Below, piece after piece: positions 30,991-39,958 of a stretch of DNA of 54,164 nt; the stretch's first letter is position 1; every line of letters begins with the position of its first letter. Made by a program: the position numbers and the translations under genes. This DNA comes from Clostridium sp. (lineage in GTDB: Bacteria > Bacillota > Clostridia > Clostridiales > Clostridiaceae), in assembly GCF_021443865.1 (NCBI RefSeq), contig NZ_JABUTB010000002.1, positions 67,685-121,848 of the forward strand, written 5' to 3'. The notes under the pieces were generated by a model that saw only the letters and a program-made list of their open reading frames with translations, ran no database searches and was not told where the DNA came from.

Positions 30991-31847
30991 TACCGTAGGT
31001 TAACCCTTGTTTTATTTGGTGAAACTCCATAATACTTTTTATAAAGCTTACTAAAATAATAAGGATCATCGTATCCCACCATCTTGGCTATAGTTTTTAT
31101 TGAAAGCTTTGTATTTTCTAATAACTCCTTTGATTTGGCAAGCCTTATTTGTATTAAATAATTAATAGGTGAATCACCCATTATCTCTTTAAATATCTTA
31201 GATATATAAACAGGACTTAAATACATATTTTTTGAAAGTGTATATAAGGATATATCTTTTACATAATTCTCATTTAAATATTTAGTTATTCCTTCAACTA
31301 ACTCTTTTTTCTCACGAGATTTAAAAGAAACTTCATGGGAATCAGAATTAGGAGATTCTTCATTTATCTCCCTATGTAAGAGGATTAATAATTTCATTAC
31401 TAGAGCTTTTAGAATAAAGGGAGAACTATTATTATAATCCTTTTGTTCATCAGATATTTCTAAGCAAGTTTTTAAAATATCATCCTTGTATTTAACTAAG
31501 GTTAAAACATTTTTATCTCCAACATCAATATAGTCCTTTTTAGAGTTACTATATAAGTTTAAATTAGTTACTCCAATATGAAGCTCATTACATCTGGTAT
31601 TAGAATGAAAAAGCTCTCTATGATAAACTCCTGGATTAGATATTAAAACTTGTCCCTTTCTCAAGGTATATTTTTCACCTTCAATTAAATAATCTACTGA
31701 ACCAGAAGTTATAAAGGAAAGTTCAACAAAATCATTATGGCAGTGATAATTAGTTTCTGGAGTAGGGATTTCAGGGGAACAAGATCCATCAATTACAAAA
31801 AGAATTTGAGGATTATAATTGTCTATGCTTGTATATATTTTGCTCAT
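30990..31847 (-). CDS. AraC-family regulator with cupin sensor domain
   Basis: 'NYHCHNDFVELSFITSGSVDYLIEGEKYTLRKGQVLISNPGVYHRE'; HTH 'YLSPVYISKIFKEIMGDSPINYLIQIRLAKSKELL'. Confidence 0.93.
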   Translation of the reverse strand: MSKIYTSIDNYNPQILFVIDGSCSPEIPTPETNYHCHNDFVELSFITSGSVDYLIEGEKYTLRKGQVLISNPGVYHRELFHSNTRCNELHIGVTNLNLYSNSKKDYIDVGDKNVLTLVKYKDDILKTCLEISDEQKDYNNSSPFILKALVMKLLILLHREINEESPNSDSHEVSFKSREKKELVEGITKYLNENYVKDISLYTLSKNMYLSPVYISKIFKEIMGDSPINYLIQIRLAKSKELLENTKLSIKTIAKMVGYDDPYYFSKLYKKYYGVSPNKTRVNLR

Positions 31848-31874
31848 ATCAATACCCCCTAATAAAATGTTACT

Positions 31875-31902
31875 TTTAAATGTATAATAATATACATTTA
31901 AA
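31875..31902. promoter_or_regulatory. 12-bp perfect inverted repeat upstream of the AraC gene
   Basis: TTTAAATGTATA-ataa-TATACATTTAAA. Confidence 0.55.
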
Positions 31903-32054
31903 GTTTAATATAATACATTTTTATTTTCAATAACTTAGCTATAATCTTACATAGAAATAATTTATATAGGAGAAATATATTATTTAAATTTTTAAAAGAT
32001 ATTTAACTATTAAAATTAAAAATTATAAATAAACAATATAAAGGAGGCTAGATT

Positions 32055-33797
32055 ATGGATAGCATAAAATGGATATTTAGCTATTTAAAAAAGCACAAAT
32101 TTAACTATTTCTTTGCGTTGTTCTTAGTATTAATGACTTCAGCAATTAATATGATAAATCCATTTATTACAGGTAGAATTATTGATAGAGTTTTTGGAAA
32201 TGGTGAAACATCATTACTTATTCCTCTTGTTTCGATAATGATATCTATTGTAGCCATTAAAGGTATTATAACCTTTAGCTATCAAATGCTTTTAGAACAC
32301 ATTTCACAAGATGTTCTATTTAAAATAAGAACAGATTTATATGATAAACTCTTAAACTTAGATGTTAATTTCTATAGTAGAGTAAAAACTGGAGACATTA
32401 TGGCAAGAATGACAGGAGATACTGATGCCATAAGACATTTTATTGCTTGGGTTGTTTATAATATTTTATCAGCTGTAACAACCTTTAGTTTTGCTATTAT
32501 TGCAATGATGTATGTAAACTGGATTTTAACTCTATTTATGCTTTTAATTGCACCAATGATTGGATTCTTAACTTTTAAAATGAGTAAGGAAATTTCACCA
32601 ACCTTTTATAATATAAGAGAAGCTTATTCAAAATTAAATTCAGTGGTTCAAGAAAATATAAGTGGTAATAGAGTAGTAAGAGCCTTTGGAAGAGAGGATT
32701 TTGAAGTTAATAAATTTACTAGAGAAAATGAGAATTATAAAAATAGAAATCTTGATACTATAAATGTTACTAAAAAATATATTCCTAAGCTTGAATTCTT
32801 ATCTAACAGCCTTTCTGTAATTATGATTTTAGTAGGTGGAATTTTAGTTGCATTAGGAAAGATGACTTTTGGAGAACTTATTATTTTTAGTAGCTTATTA
32901 TGGGCATTAAATAACCCAATGAGAATGAGTGGATATTTAATTAATGATGCTCAAAGATTTATAGCATCTTCAGCTAAAATTATGGAGTTAATAAATACAG
33001 AAAGTATCATTATAAATAAGAATAATGTTTATAATGTTAACAAGTTTGAAGGTAATATAGAATTTAAAAATGTAAGTTTAACATTAGAAGGTAGAAAGGT
33101 AATAAATAATATTTCCTTTAAGGTGGAAGCTGGACAAACAGTTGGCTTAGTTGGACATACAGGTTCAGGTAAATCTCTTATAATTAATTTGCTTTCAAGA
33201 TTTTATGATGCCACAGAAGGTGATATTTATATTGATGGAATTAATATAAAGGATATAGATTTAGATATTTTAAGAGGAAATATTGCAACAGCTATGCAAG
33301 ATATATTCCTATTTTCAGATACCATTAAAGATAATATAGCCTTCGGTAATCCAAAGGCAAGTTTCCCTGAAGTAGAAGAAGTTTCTAAAAGGGCACAGGC
33401 GCATGATTTTATAAAAGGTCTTGATGAAGGTTATGAAACTATAGTAGGGGAAAGAGGAGTAGGACTATCAGGAGGACAAAAGCAAAGAGTGTCATTAGCA
33501 AGAGCAATGATGAAAAATGCCACAATATTTGTCCTAGATGATGTAACTTCTGCTGTTGATATGGAAACAGAAAAGAAAATACAACATGAGTTAAAGAACA
33601 TGAAAGAAAAGAAAACTACATTTATAATTGCCCATAGAATTTCTTCATTAAAGCAAGCAGATTTAATTTTAGTATTAGATAATGGAGAAATAGTAGAAAG
33701 AGGAACTCATAATGAGTTAGTACAAAAGGGTGGATACTATTCAAATATATTTTATACTCAATATGGCAATATAGATACAAGGATTGGAGGGGTATAA
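32055..33797 (+). CDS. ABC exporter, TM-ATPase fusion subunit 1
   Basis: ABC_membrane domain, Walker A 'GHTGSGKS', signature 'LSGGQKQRVSLARAMM'. Confidence 0.94.
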   Translation: MDSIKWIFSYLKKHKFNYFFALFLVLMTSAINMINPFITGRIIDRVFGNGETSLLIPLVSIMISIVAIKGIITFSYQMLLEHISQDVLFKIRTDLYDKLLNLDVNFYSRVKTGDIMARMTGDTDAIRHFIAWVVYNILSAVTTFSFAIIAMMYVNWILTLFMLLIAPMIGFLTFKMSKEISPTFYNIREAYSKLNSVVQENISGNRVVRAFGREDFEVNKFTRENENYKNRNLDTINVTKKYIPKLEFLSNSLSVIMILVGGILVALGKMTFGELIIFSSLLWALNNPMRMSGYLINDAQRFIASSAKIMELINTESIIINKNNVYNVNKFEGNIEFKNVSLTLEGRKVINNISFKVEAGQTVGLVGHTGSGKSLIINLLSRFYDATEGDIYIDGINIKDIDLDILRGNIATAMQDIFLFSDTIKDNIAFGNPKASFPEVEEVSKRAQAHDFIKGLDEGYETIVGERGVGLSGGQKQRVSLARAMMKNATIFVLDDVTSAVDMETEKKIQHELKNMKEKKTTFIIAHRISSLKQADLILVLDNGEIVERGTHNELVQKGGYYSNIFYTQYGNIDTRIGGV

Positions 33798-35567
33798 ATG
33801 GCTAGAAATAAATATGATGTAGATGAAGAATTAGAAGCAGGCTTTAATTTAGACTATTTAAAAAGATTACTAAAATATATGAAACCCTATAAAACTAAAA
33901 TAACAGCTTCAGTTATTTTAATGTTAATTTCAAGTTCACTTGCCTTATTAGGACCAGTAATAATTAAATTAGCATTAGATAACTTTATACCAAATAAGGA
34001 TATTAAGAATTTAGCTTTAATATCAGTTTTATATATAATGATATTTATAGCTATAGCAATAATTATGAAGCATAGAATGCAGACCATGGGAAATGTGGGA
34101 CAAAATATATTGGTAGATATGAGATATGATTTATTTAAAAATCTACAATATGTACCTTTTAATTATTATGATTCAAGACCTCATGGAAAGATATTAGTAA
34201 GGGTAGTTAACTATATTAACTCACTTAGTGATATATTATCTAATGGTTTTGTAAATTTAATTGCAGATATGGTTACCTTAGTATTGGCAATAGTCTTTAT
34301 GTCATTCCTAAGTATTAGGCTAACCTTAGTTACTTTAATAGGTATTCCTATACTTATGATAGTAATGATGTCTATAAAAAATGCACAAAGAAGGGCTTTC
34401 CAAAGATTAAGTGCAAAGCAATCAAACCTAAATGCGTATATTCATGAAAGCATAAGTGGTGTAAGAGTAACACAATCTTTCTCAAGAAAAAGGGAAAGTA
34501 TGGAGACTTTCAAGGAACTTTGCTTTGAAAATAGTGATTCCTGGATGAAGGCAGTTAGATTTAATTTTCTAATTTGGCCAAGTATTGATATTATTTCAGT
34601 AGCATCAATATCTTTAATTTATATCTTTGGAATCTTAATATTTAGAGATTCAGTTTCCTTAGGATTAATAGCAGCCTTTATTTCATATGTATGGATATTC
34701 TGGGCTCCAATAATGAACATAGGAAACTTCTATAATACCTTAATTAATGCAATGGCTTACTTAGAAAGAATATTTGAAGCTATGGATGAAAAACCAGAGT
34801 ATGATGCAAGTGATGCTATAGAGATTAAAGATATTAATGGTAAGGTAGAATTTAAAAATGTGTATTTTGAATACGAAGAAGATATGCCTATTTTAGAAAA
34901 TATAAATATGACAGTTAAAGCTGGGGAAAAAATAGCTTTAGTTGGACCTACAGGGGCAGGAAAAACTACAATAGTTAATTTACTTTCAAGATTTTATAGA
35001 ATAAAGTCTGGAGAAATTCTAGTTGATGGAATAGATATAAATGATGTAACACTAAAATCTTTAAGAAAAGAAATAGGAGTTATGCTTCAAGATCCATTTG
35101 TTTTCTCTGGAACTATAATGGACAACATAAGATATGGTAGGTTAGATGCCACTGATGAAGAAGTAATAGAAGCTGCTAAAATAGTAAGAGCAGATGACTT
35201 TATAAAGGACTTTAATAATGGGTATTACACTGAATTAAATGAGCAAGGAACTGGATTATCAGTTGGACAAAAGCAACTTATATCCTTTGCTAGAGTGTTA
35301 CTATCAAATCCTAAAATACTAATTTTAGATGAAGCAACAGCAAGTATAGATACAGAAACAGAGGCTTTATTACAAAAGGGAATAGAAGAATTATTAAAGG
35401 GAAGAACATCCTTTGTAATAGCCCATAGACTGTCAACTATAATTAATTCAGATAAAATAATGTTTATAGGAAATAAGAAAATCTTAGAAGAAGGTACTCA
35501 TCAAGAGCTGCTTAAAAAAGAAGGCCTATACTATAATTTATATAAATCACAATACCTAGAGATTTAA
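33798..35567 (+). CDS. ABC exporter, TM-ATPase fusion subunit 2
   Basis: Walker A 'GPTGAGKT', altered signature 'LSVGQKQLISFARVLL'; starts one base after the stop of subunit 1. Confidence 0.94.
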   Translation: MARNKYDVDEELEAGFNLDYLKRLLKYMKPYKTKITASVILMLISSSLALLGPVIIKLALDNFIPNKDIKNLALISVLYIMIFIAIAIIMKHRMQTMGNVGQNILVDMRYDLFKNLQYVPFNYYDSRPHGKILVRVVNYINSLSDILSNGFVNLIADMVTLVLAIVFMSFLSIRLTLVTLIGIPILMIVMMSIKNAQRRAFQRLSAKQSNLNAYIHESISGVRVTQSFSRKRESMETFKELCFENSDSWMKAVRFNFLIWPSIDIISVASISLIYIFGILIFRDSVSLGLIAAFISYVWIFWAPIMNIGNFYNTLINAMAYLERIFEAMDEKPEYDASDAIEIKDINGKVEFKNVYFEYEEDMPILENINMTVKAGEKIALVGPTGAGKTTIVNLLSRFYRIKSGEILVDGIDINDVTLKSLRKEIGVMLQDPFVFSGTIMDNIRYGRLDATDEEVIEAAKIVRADDFIKDFNNGYYTELNEQGTGLSVGQKQLISFARVLLSNPKILILDEATASIDTETEALLQKGIEELLKGRTSFVIAHRLSTIINSDKIMFIGNKKILEEGTHQELLKKEGLYYNLYKSQYLEI

Positions 35568-35678
35568 TCCCCAGGGGAACATAAAAAGGATTATATGCAA
35601 TAAAATGTAAAATACTTATTTTAAGTTAAAATGAAGTATGATACAATATATAAAAGAGTTGAAGGGGGAATGTAAGTT

Positions 35679-35699
35679 ATGACACCAGCTAATTGCTAA
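35679..35699 (+). CDS. Candidate leader peptide MTPANC
   Basis: atgacaccagctaattgctaa after gaaggggg, in the leader of the ABC-F gene. Confidence 0.5.
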   Translation: MTPANC

Positions 35700-35980
35700 T
35701 ATAAATTAATTTTTAATTTTATATTTATTTTATAATGAGTAAAAATTTACCTAGTTAATAGGTTTTATTGTTATGCTCTTTATAGAAGAAAGCATTTAGA
35801 AGGTAACTTACATTACTAAATACAAGTATTATAGTTTTTATATATTTCAAATAGGTATTCTTTAATTATAGTATTATAATTTATCATAAGATTTTTTATT
35901 GTTATTTCTTATAGTTTATATTACATATAATTAGTTAGAGTATTGCTATTGTAGAGACTATGTTAACATTGTTATTTTAG

Positions 35981-36016
35981 ACTGTAGGGAGATTAAATCT
36001 TCTTACAGTTTTTTTG
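35981..36016 (+). terminator. Attenuator-like terminator upstream of the ABC-F gene
   Basis: actgtagggagatt...aatcttcttacagt followed by ttttttg. Confidence 0.85.
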
Positions 36017-36076
36017 TTTTAAATATTTATGCTTTTTTCTTTAGAGCCTTAATATAGAGAGAAAGAAGGCGTGTTT

Positions 36077-38023
36077 ATGTTTGAATTATCATTAATTAAT
36101 GTGAAAAAATATATGGAAGCAACTCTTGTTCTTAAGAATATTAATTTTCAAATTTATTCTGGAGAAAAGGTTGGTATTGTTGGAGTTAATGGTAGTGGTA
36201 AAAGTACTATCCTAAAGTTAATTGCAGGAATATTGCCAATGGATTATTGTGTTGGATATCCAGGGGCTACTAGTCCTGGCTATGATGAAGGCTTTATTAA
36301 TATGCCTAGTGGGGCTACCTCAGCATATTTAGAGCAAATTCCACAGTATGAAGATGGCATTAAGGTTATTGATGTGTTAAAAATGGCCTTTAATGAAGTT
36401 TATAAAATAGAAGAACAAATGCATGAATTAGAAGAGGAAATGAAGCTTTTAAAAGAGGAAGAACTAGAAAGAACCTTAAAAAGATATAGTAATTTACTTC
36501 AAAGCTATGAAGTTATGGGTGGATACAATACAGAAGAGAAACTAGCAAGAATATGCACTGGGTTAAAGTTTACAGAAGGCTTTTTAGATAAGGACTTTAA
36601 TTTGTTAAGTGGTGGTGAAAAAACTACCGTTATTTTAGGGAAAATATTAATGGATAATCCAGATATTTTATTATTAGATGAACCTACAAATCATTTAGAT
36701 ATGGATTCTATTGAATGGCTTGAAGGATATCTTAAGAGATATGAGGGGATTGTAATTATAGTTTCTCATGATAGATATTTCTTAGATAATGTAGTAAGTA
36801 AAATTATAGAAATAGAAGATATGGAAAGTAAAACCTATAAGGGAAACTACTCAAGCTATGTTAAGCAAAAGGAAGAAAAGCTTATTGAAGAAATGCATAA
36901 TTATAAAGAGCAGCAAAAAGAAATAAAGAGTATGGAAAACACTATAAAAGAACTTAGAGATTGGGCAATAAGAGCAGATAATAGTAAGTTCTTTAAAAGA
37001 GCCGCTAGTATGGAGAAAAGACTTGAAAAAATGAAAAATAGTGACGAGGTACAGAAGCCAAAGCTTGAAAATAAGACTATGAAGCTAAATTTTAAAAGTA
37101 GTGAAAGATCAGGAAATGAAACTATAAAAGCAGAGGGCTTATGTAAAAGCTATAATGATAAAACTATTTTTAATGAAGCTGCTTTATTAGTTAACTTTAA
37201 AGAAAGAGTTGTTTTAATTGGGCCTAATGGTAGTGGAAAGACAACCTTCTTAAGAGTGTTACTAGGAGAAGAGGCAGCAGATAAAGGCATAGTAGAGCTA
37301 GGTGCCAATGTAAGGTTAGGATATTTACCGCAGGTCATTACTTTTAATAATGAGGATGATACTGTACTTCAAGACTTTAGAGATAACATTTCTATATTAG
37401 AAGGCCAGGCAAGGCAGTATTTATCTAAGTTTATGTTCTTTGGTAATAGTGTATTTAAAAAAGTTAAAGCCTTATCTGGAGGAGAAAGAATAAGATTAAA
37501 GCTTTCTATGTTGTTATATGAAGATATAAATTTATTAATATTGGATGAGCCAACTAATCATCTTGATATTGATTCAATAGAAACCTTTGAAGAAGCTTTA
37601 GAGGAGTTTAAGGGTACTATTTTCTTTATATCCCATGATAGGTATTTTATTAATAAAATTAGTGAAAGAGTTATTGCTATTGAGGATTATAAATTTAAAA
37701 GTTATCTTGGAAACTATGATTACTATAAGGAAATGCAAGATAAATTAAAGCTAGAAAAAGAGAGTAATATTATTGAGAAGCCTAAAGAAATAAAAAAACA
37801 AAAAAAGAAAAAAGAAGTAGATGAAGTAAAAAAGAAAGAAAATGAAATAAAAAGACTAGAAGGAAGAATTAAAAGTCTTGAAGAGGAAATTAGACATATT
37901 GAAGAAACTATGGCAGATCAAACAATGAATTATGAAGAATTAAATAAGCTGTTTTTTAAAAAGGAAGAATTGAGCTTAGAGTTAGAAAATGTAATGGAGG
38001 AGTGGATGAAAATCAGCATGTAA
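36077..38023 (+). CDS. ABC-F ribosomal-protection-type ATPase, CplR/VmlR-like
   Basis: Tandem ABC domains ('GVNGSGKST', 'GPNGSGKTT'), ABC-F linker, no TM, C-terminal coiled coil; subgroup from overall sequence resemblance only. Confidence 0.85.
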   Translation: MFELSLINVKKYMEATLVLKNINFQIYSGEKVGIVGVNGSGKSTILKLIAGILPMDYCVGYPGATSPGYDEGFINMPSGATSAYLEQIPQYEDGIKVIDVLKMAFNEVYKIEEQMHELEEEMKLLKEEELERTLKRYSNLLQSYEVMGGYNTEEKLARICTGLKFTEGFLDKDFNLLSGGEKTTVILGKILMDNPDILLLDEPTNHLDMDSIEWLEGYLKRYEGIVIIVSHDRYFLDNVVSKIIEIEDMESKTYKGNYSSYVKQKEEKLIEEMHNYKEQQKEIKSMENTIKELRDWAIRADNSKFFKRAASMEKRLEKMKNSDEVQKPKLENKTMKLNFKSSERSGNETIKAEGLCKSYNDKTIFNEAALLVNFKERVVLIGPNGSGKTTFLRVLLGEEAADKGIVELGANVRLGYLPQVITFNNEDDTVLQDFRDNISILEGQARQYLSKFMFFGNSVFKKVKALSGGERIRLKLSMLLYEDINLLILDEPTNHLDIDSIETFEEALEEFKGTIFFISHDRYFINKISERVIAIEDYKFKSYLGNYDYYKEMQDKLKLEKESNIIEKPKEIKKQKKKKEVDEVKKKENEIKRLEGRIKSLEEEIRHIEETMADQTMNYEELNKLFFKKEELSLELENVMEEWMKISM

Positions 38024-38107
38024 TTTTTATAAATATTCAGTTAAGTGAATTTTTTAATTATAAAAGATGATACTAATAACTGAGTATTTATAAAAAGGAG
38101 GATTTTT

Positions 38108-39292
38108 ATGGACTCTCTTTCTAAGAAGTTTTCAAAATATCTTCTTGTTTCTTCACTAGGAGGTAATATTATTGGAAGTGTTTTTGTAATATTTCTAAGT
38201 TTTATAAAGGGATTTGATGCTAGGGAAATTAGTTTTATTATAGGAACAACGCCATTAATAGTACTTCCTTTATTTTTAATCTGGGGAAGTATACTAGATA
38301 AATATAAAGATGTAATTAAGATTAGTAAGTTTATTAACTTGTCCAATGTAGCTACTATGATTATATTAACTTTAATAAATAATTTTCTTTTATTTTTTAT
38401 AGTTAATTTAGTAAGAAGTATTTTACTACAGCCTGGAGGAACGCTAAATGATAAGTATTTATTAAATATATCAAAATATAATGAAGGTTCTTATGGGAAA
38501 ATTAGAGTAATGTTAACTATAGGATTTGGCCTTGCAGGGATAATCGCACCAATAACAATAAAGCTTGGAGGCATTTATTTAGCCATAATAGTAGGAATTA
38601 TTTTAATAATACTTAGCAATTTTTTACTTAATAAACTTTCAGAAGATGAAGAAGACCTTATAGAAGAAACAGAAAGAAGCAAAAAAGATAAAAAAGGACT
38701 TTTTAAATCTATATTGGAGTTAGTGAAAAATAAAAAGTACTTAAAGTATTTAATAATAATCTCAATTATTTGGGGTACCCAAAATTCTGCTGCGTGGTAT
38801 GGAATTCAAATAATATTAATAGACTTAAAGATATCAGATGCAATTATAAGTCTTATTCCTTTTTTGATGGTTATATTTGAAGTTGTTATCCTATTAACAT
38901 ATGAGAAAATTAAATTCTTTGAAAGAACAGATATAGCCCTATTAATATCTCTTATAGTTCTTACCTTTAGATGGGCAATAATGATTTTTACAAATTCCTA
39001 TATAATAATCTTGATTATAACCATGCTTCATGGAATAGTAACAGGAATAGTATTGCAAATACAAAATAAAATAGTTGGTGACATTGTATCTCCAGAACAG
39101 CAAGTTATAGCATTTATATTAATGAACTCACTTTCTGCCACTATTTTGCCAAGTATTTTAAACCTAACAACAGGTGAATTATATAGTAATTATGGAATAA
39201 AAGTCTTTGGTTTAGTTTATTTAATTTTATCTATTATAGCTTTAGGATTATTAAGTACTAAAATTTTAAAAAGAAAAAGTGCAAAAAAATGA
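38108..39292 (+). CDS. MFS transporter
   Basis: About 12 hydrophobic helices, MFS-like N-terminal half. Confidence 0.75.
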   Translation: MDSLSKKFSKYLLVSSLGGNIIGSVFVIFLSFIKGFDAREISFIIGTTPLIVLPLFLIWGSILDKYKDVIKISKFINLSNVATMIILTLINNFLLFFIVNLVRSILLQPGGTLNDKYLLNISKYNEGSYGKIRVMLTIGFGLAGIIAPITIKLGGIYLAIIVGIILIILSNFLLNKLSEDEEDLIEETERSKKDKKGLFKSILELVKNKKYLKYLIIISIIWGTQNSAAWYGIQIILIDLKISDAIISLIPFLMVIFEVVILLTYEKIKFFERTDIALLISLIVLTFRWAIMIFTNSYIIILIITMLHGIVTGIVLQIQNKIVGDIVSPEQQVIAFILMNSLSATILPSILNLTTGELYSNYGIKVFGLVYLILSIIALGLLSTKILKRKSAKK

Positions 39293-39301
39293 AACTTTTT
39301 A

Positions 39302-39330
39302 TTGACATATAGGAAATGTATAGTTAAAAT
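39302..39330 (+). promoter_or_regulatory. Sigma-A promoter of the met leader
   Basis: TTGACA, 17-bp spacer, TAAAAT. Confidence 0.75.
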
Positions 39331-39350
39331 ACTATTAATAATTAAATAGA

Positions 39351-39389
39351 TTTATCATGAAAGACGGAGGGACTGGCCCAAGGAAGTCG
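39351..39389 (+). ncRNA. SAM-I (S-box) riboswitch, 5' half
   Basis: tttatcatgaaagacggagggactggcccaaggaagtc matches the S-box P1/P2 signature (TTATCAAGAGAGGTGGAGGGACTGGCCCTATGAAGCC). Confidence 0.75.
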
Positions 39390-39680
39390 AAGTGCTACGC
39401 ACACTACAATGCATAATTAAGTTTTAAATTTTTTCAGAATTTATTTTTATTATAAAATGAAGAAATGAAGAAATGAAAGAATGAAGTAATTAATTTTAAA
39501 TAATTTTTAAAATTATGATACCGAAATTATTGCAATGAGTATGCAAAGTTAGATGTGCCAAATGCATAATGTATAAGTAAGATAAAACTACTGAAAGTAG
39601 TTTTAAGAAGCATTAATTTAAGTATTTCAGAATGAAATACTACCATAATTCTTCATTTTACATTTTACATTCTTCATTTG
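39390..39680 (+). repeat. Hairpin-array-like insertion between the riboswitch halves, copy C
   Basis: Begins near caatgcataattaag, ends ttcattttacattttacattcttcattt; hairpins aaaactac/gtagtttt and agtatttc/gaaatact. Confidence 0.6.
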
Positions 39681-39728
39681 TACGATAGTACTATTTCCTG
39701 CAGTGACTACTGCGTCTGAAAGATTAGA
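39681..39728 (+). ncRNA. SAM-I riboswitch, 3' half
   Basis: gatagtactatttcctgcagtgactactgcgtctgaaagatta matches S-box P4/P1' (GGTGCTAATTCCTGCAG...TCTGAAAGATGA). Confidence 0.65.
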
Positions 39729-39748
39729 ACTGAATAAGTGTTTACTAC

Positions 39749-39786
39749 ACTGCTTTCTTATTTTTTAGGAAAGCAGTTTTTTTATT
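39749..39786 (+). terminator. Riboswitch expression-platform terminator
   Basis: actgctttc-ttatttttta-ggaaagcagt followed by tttttt. Confidence 0.8.
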
Positions 39787-39856
39787 TTACAGGAATTTAT
39801 AAAAATATTACCCTAGGTATAATTTTTTATAAATTCCTTTCCTTTAGTGCTCAATG

Positions 39857-39919
39857 AGCTAGATGTTATATTCTAGCGACTTGGAGCTTGCGACGGAGCG
39901 AAGAATATAACATCTAGCT
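39857..39919. repeat. 18-bp perfect-stem hairpin just upstream of metN
   Basis: agctagatgttatattct and agaatataacatctagct around agcgacttggagcttgcgacggagcga; followed by ttattttttat. Confidence 0.85.
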
Positions 39920-39958
39920 TATTTTTTATAATTTTTTATAGTTAAAGGAGGGAAAATT

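Noticed and set aside
30804-30998. Plus-strand ORF 30804..30998
   Set aside because: Lies entirely within repeat copy A; translation reflects the repeat (MHCALCIIHYSKF...).
32055-35567. Heterodimeric ABC exporter with degenerate signature motif (LSVGQ) in subunit 2
   Set aside because: The signature deviation is modest and such asymmetry is common in heterodimeric exporters; not novel by itself.
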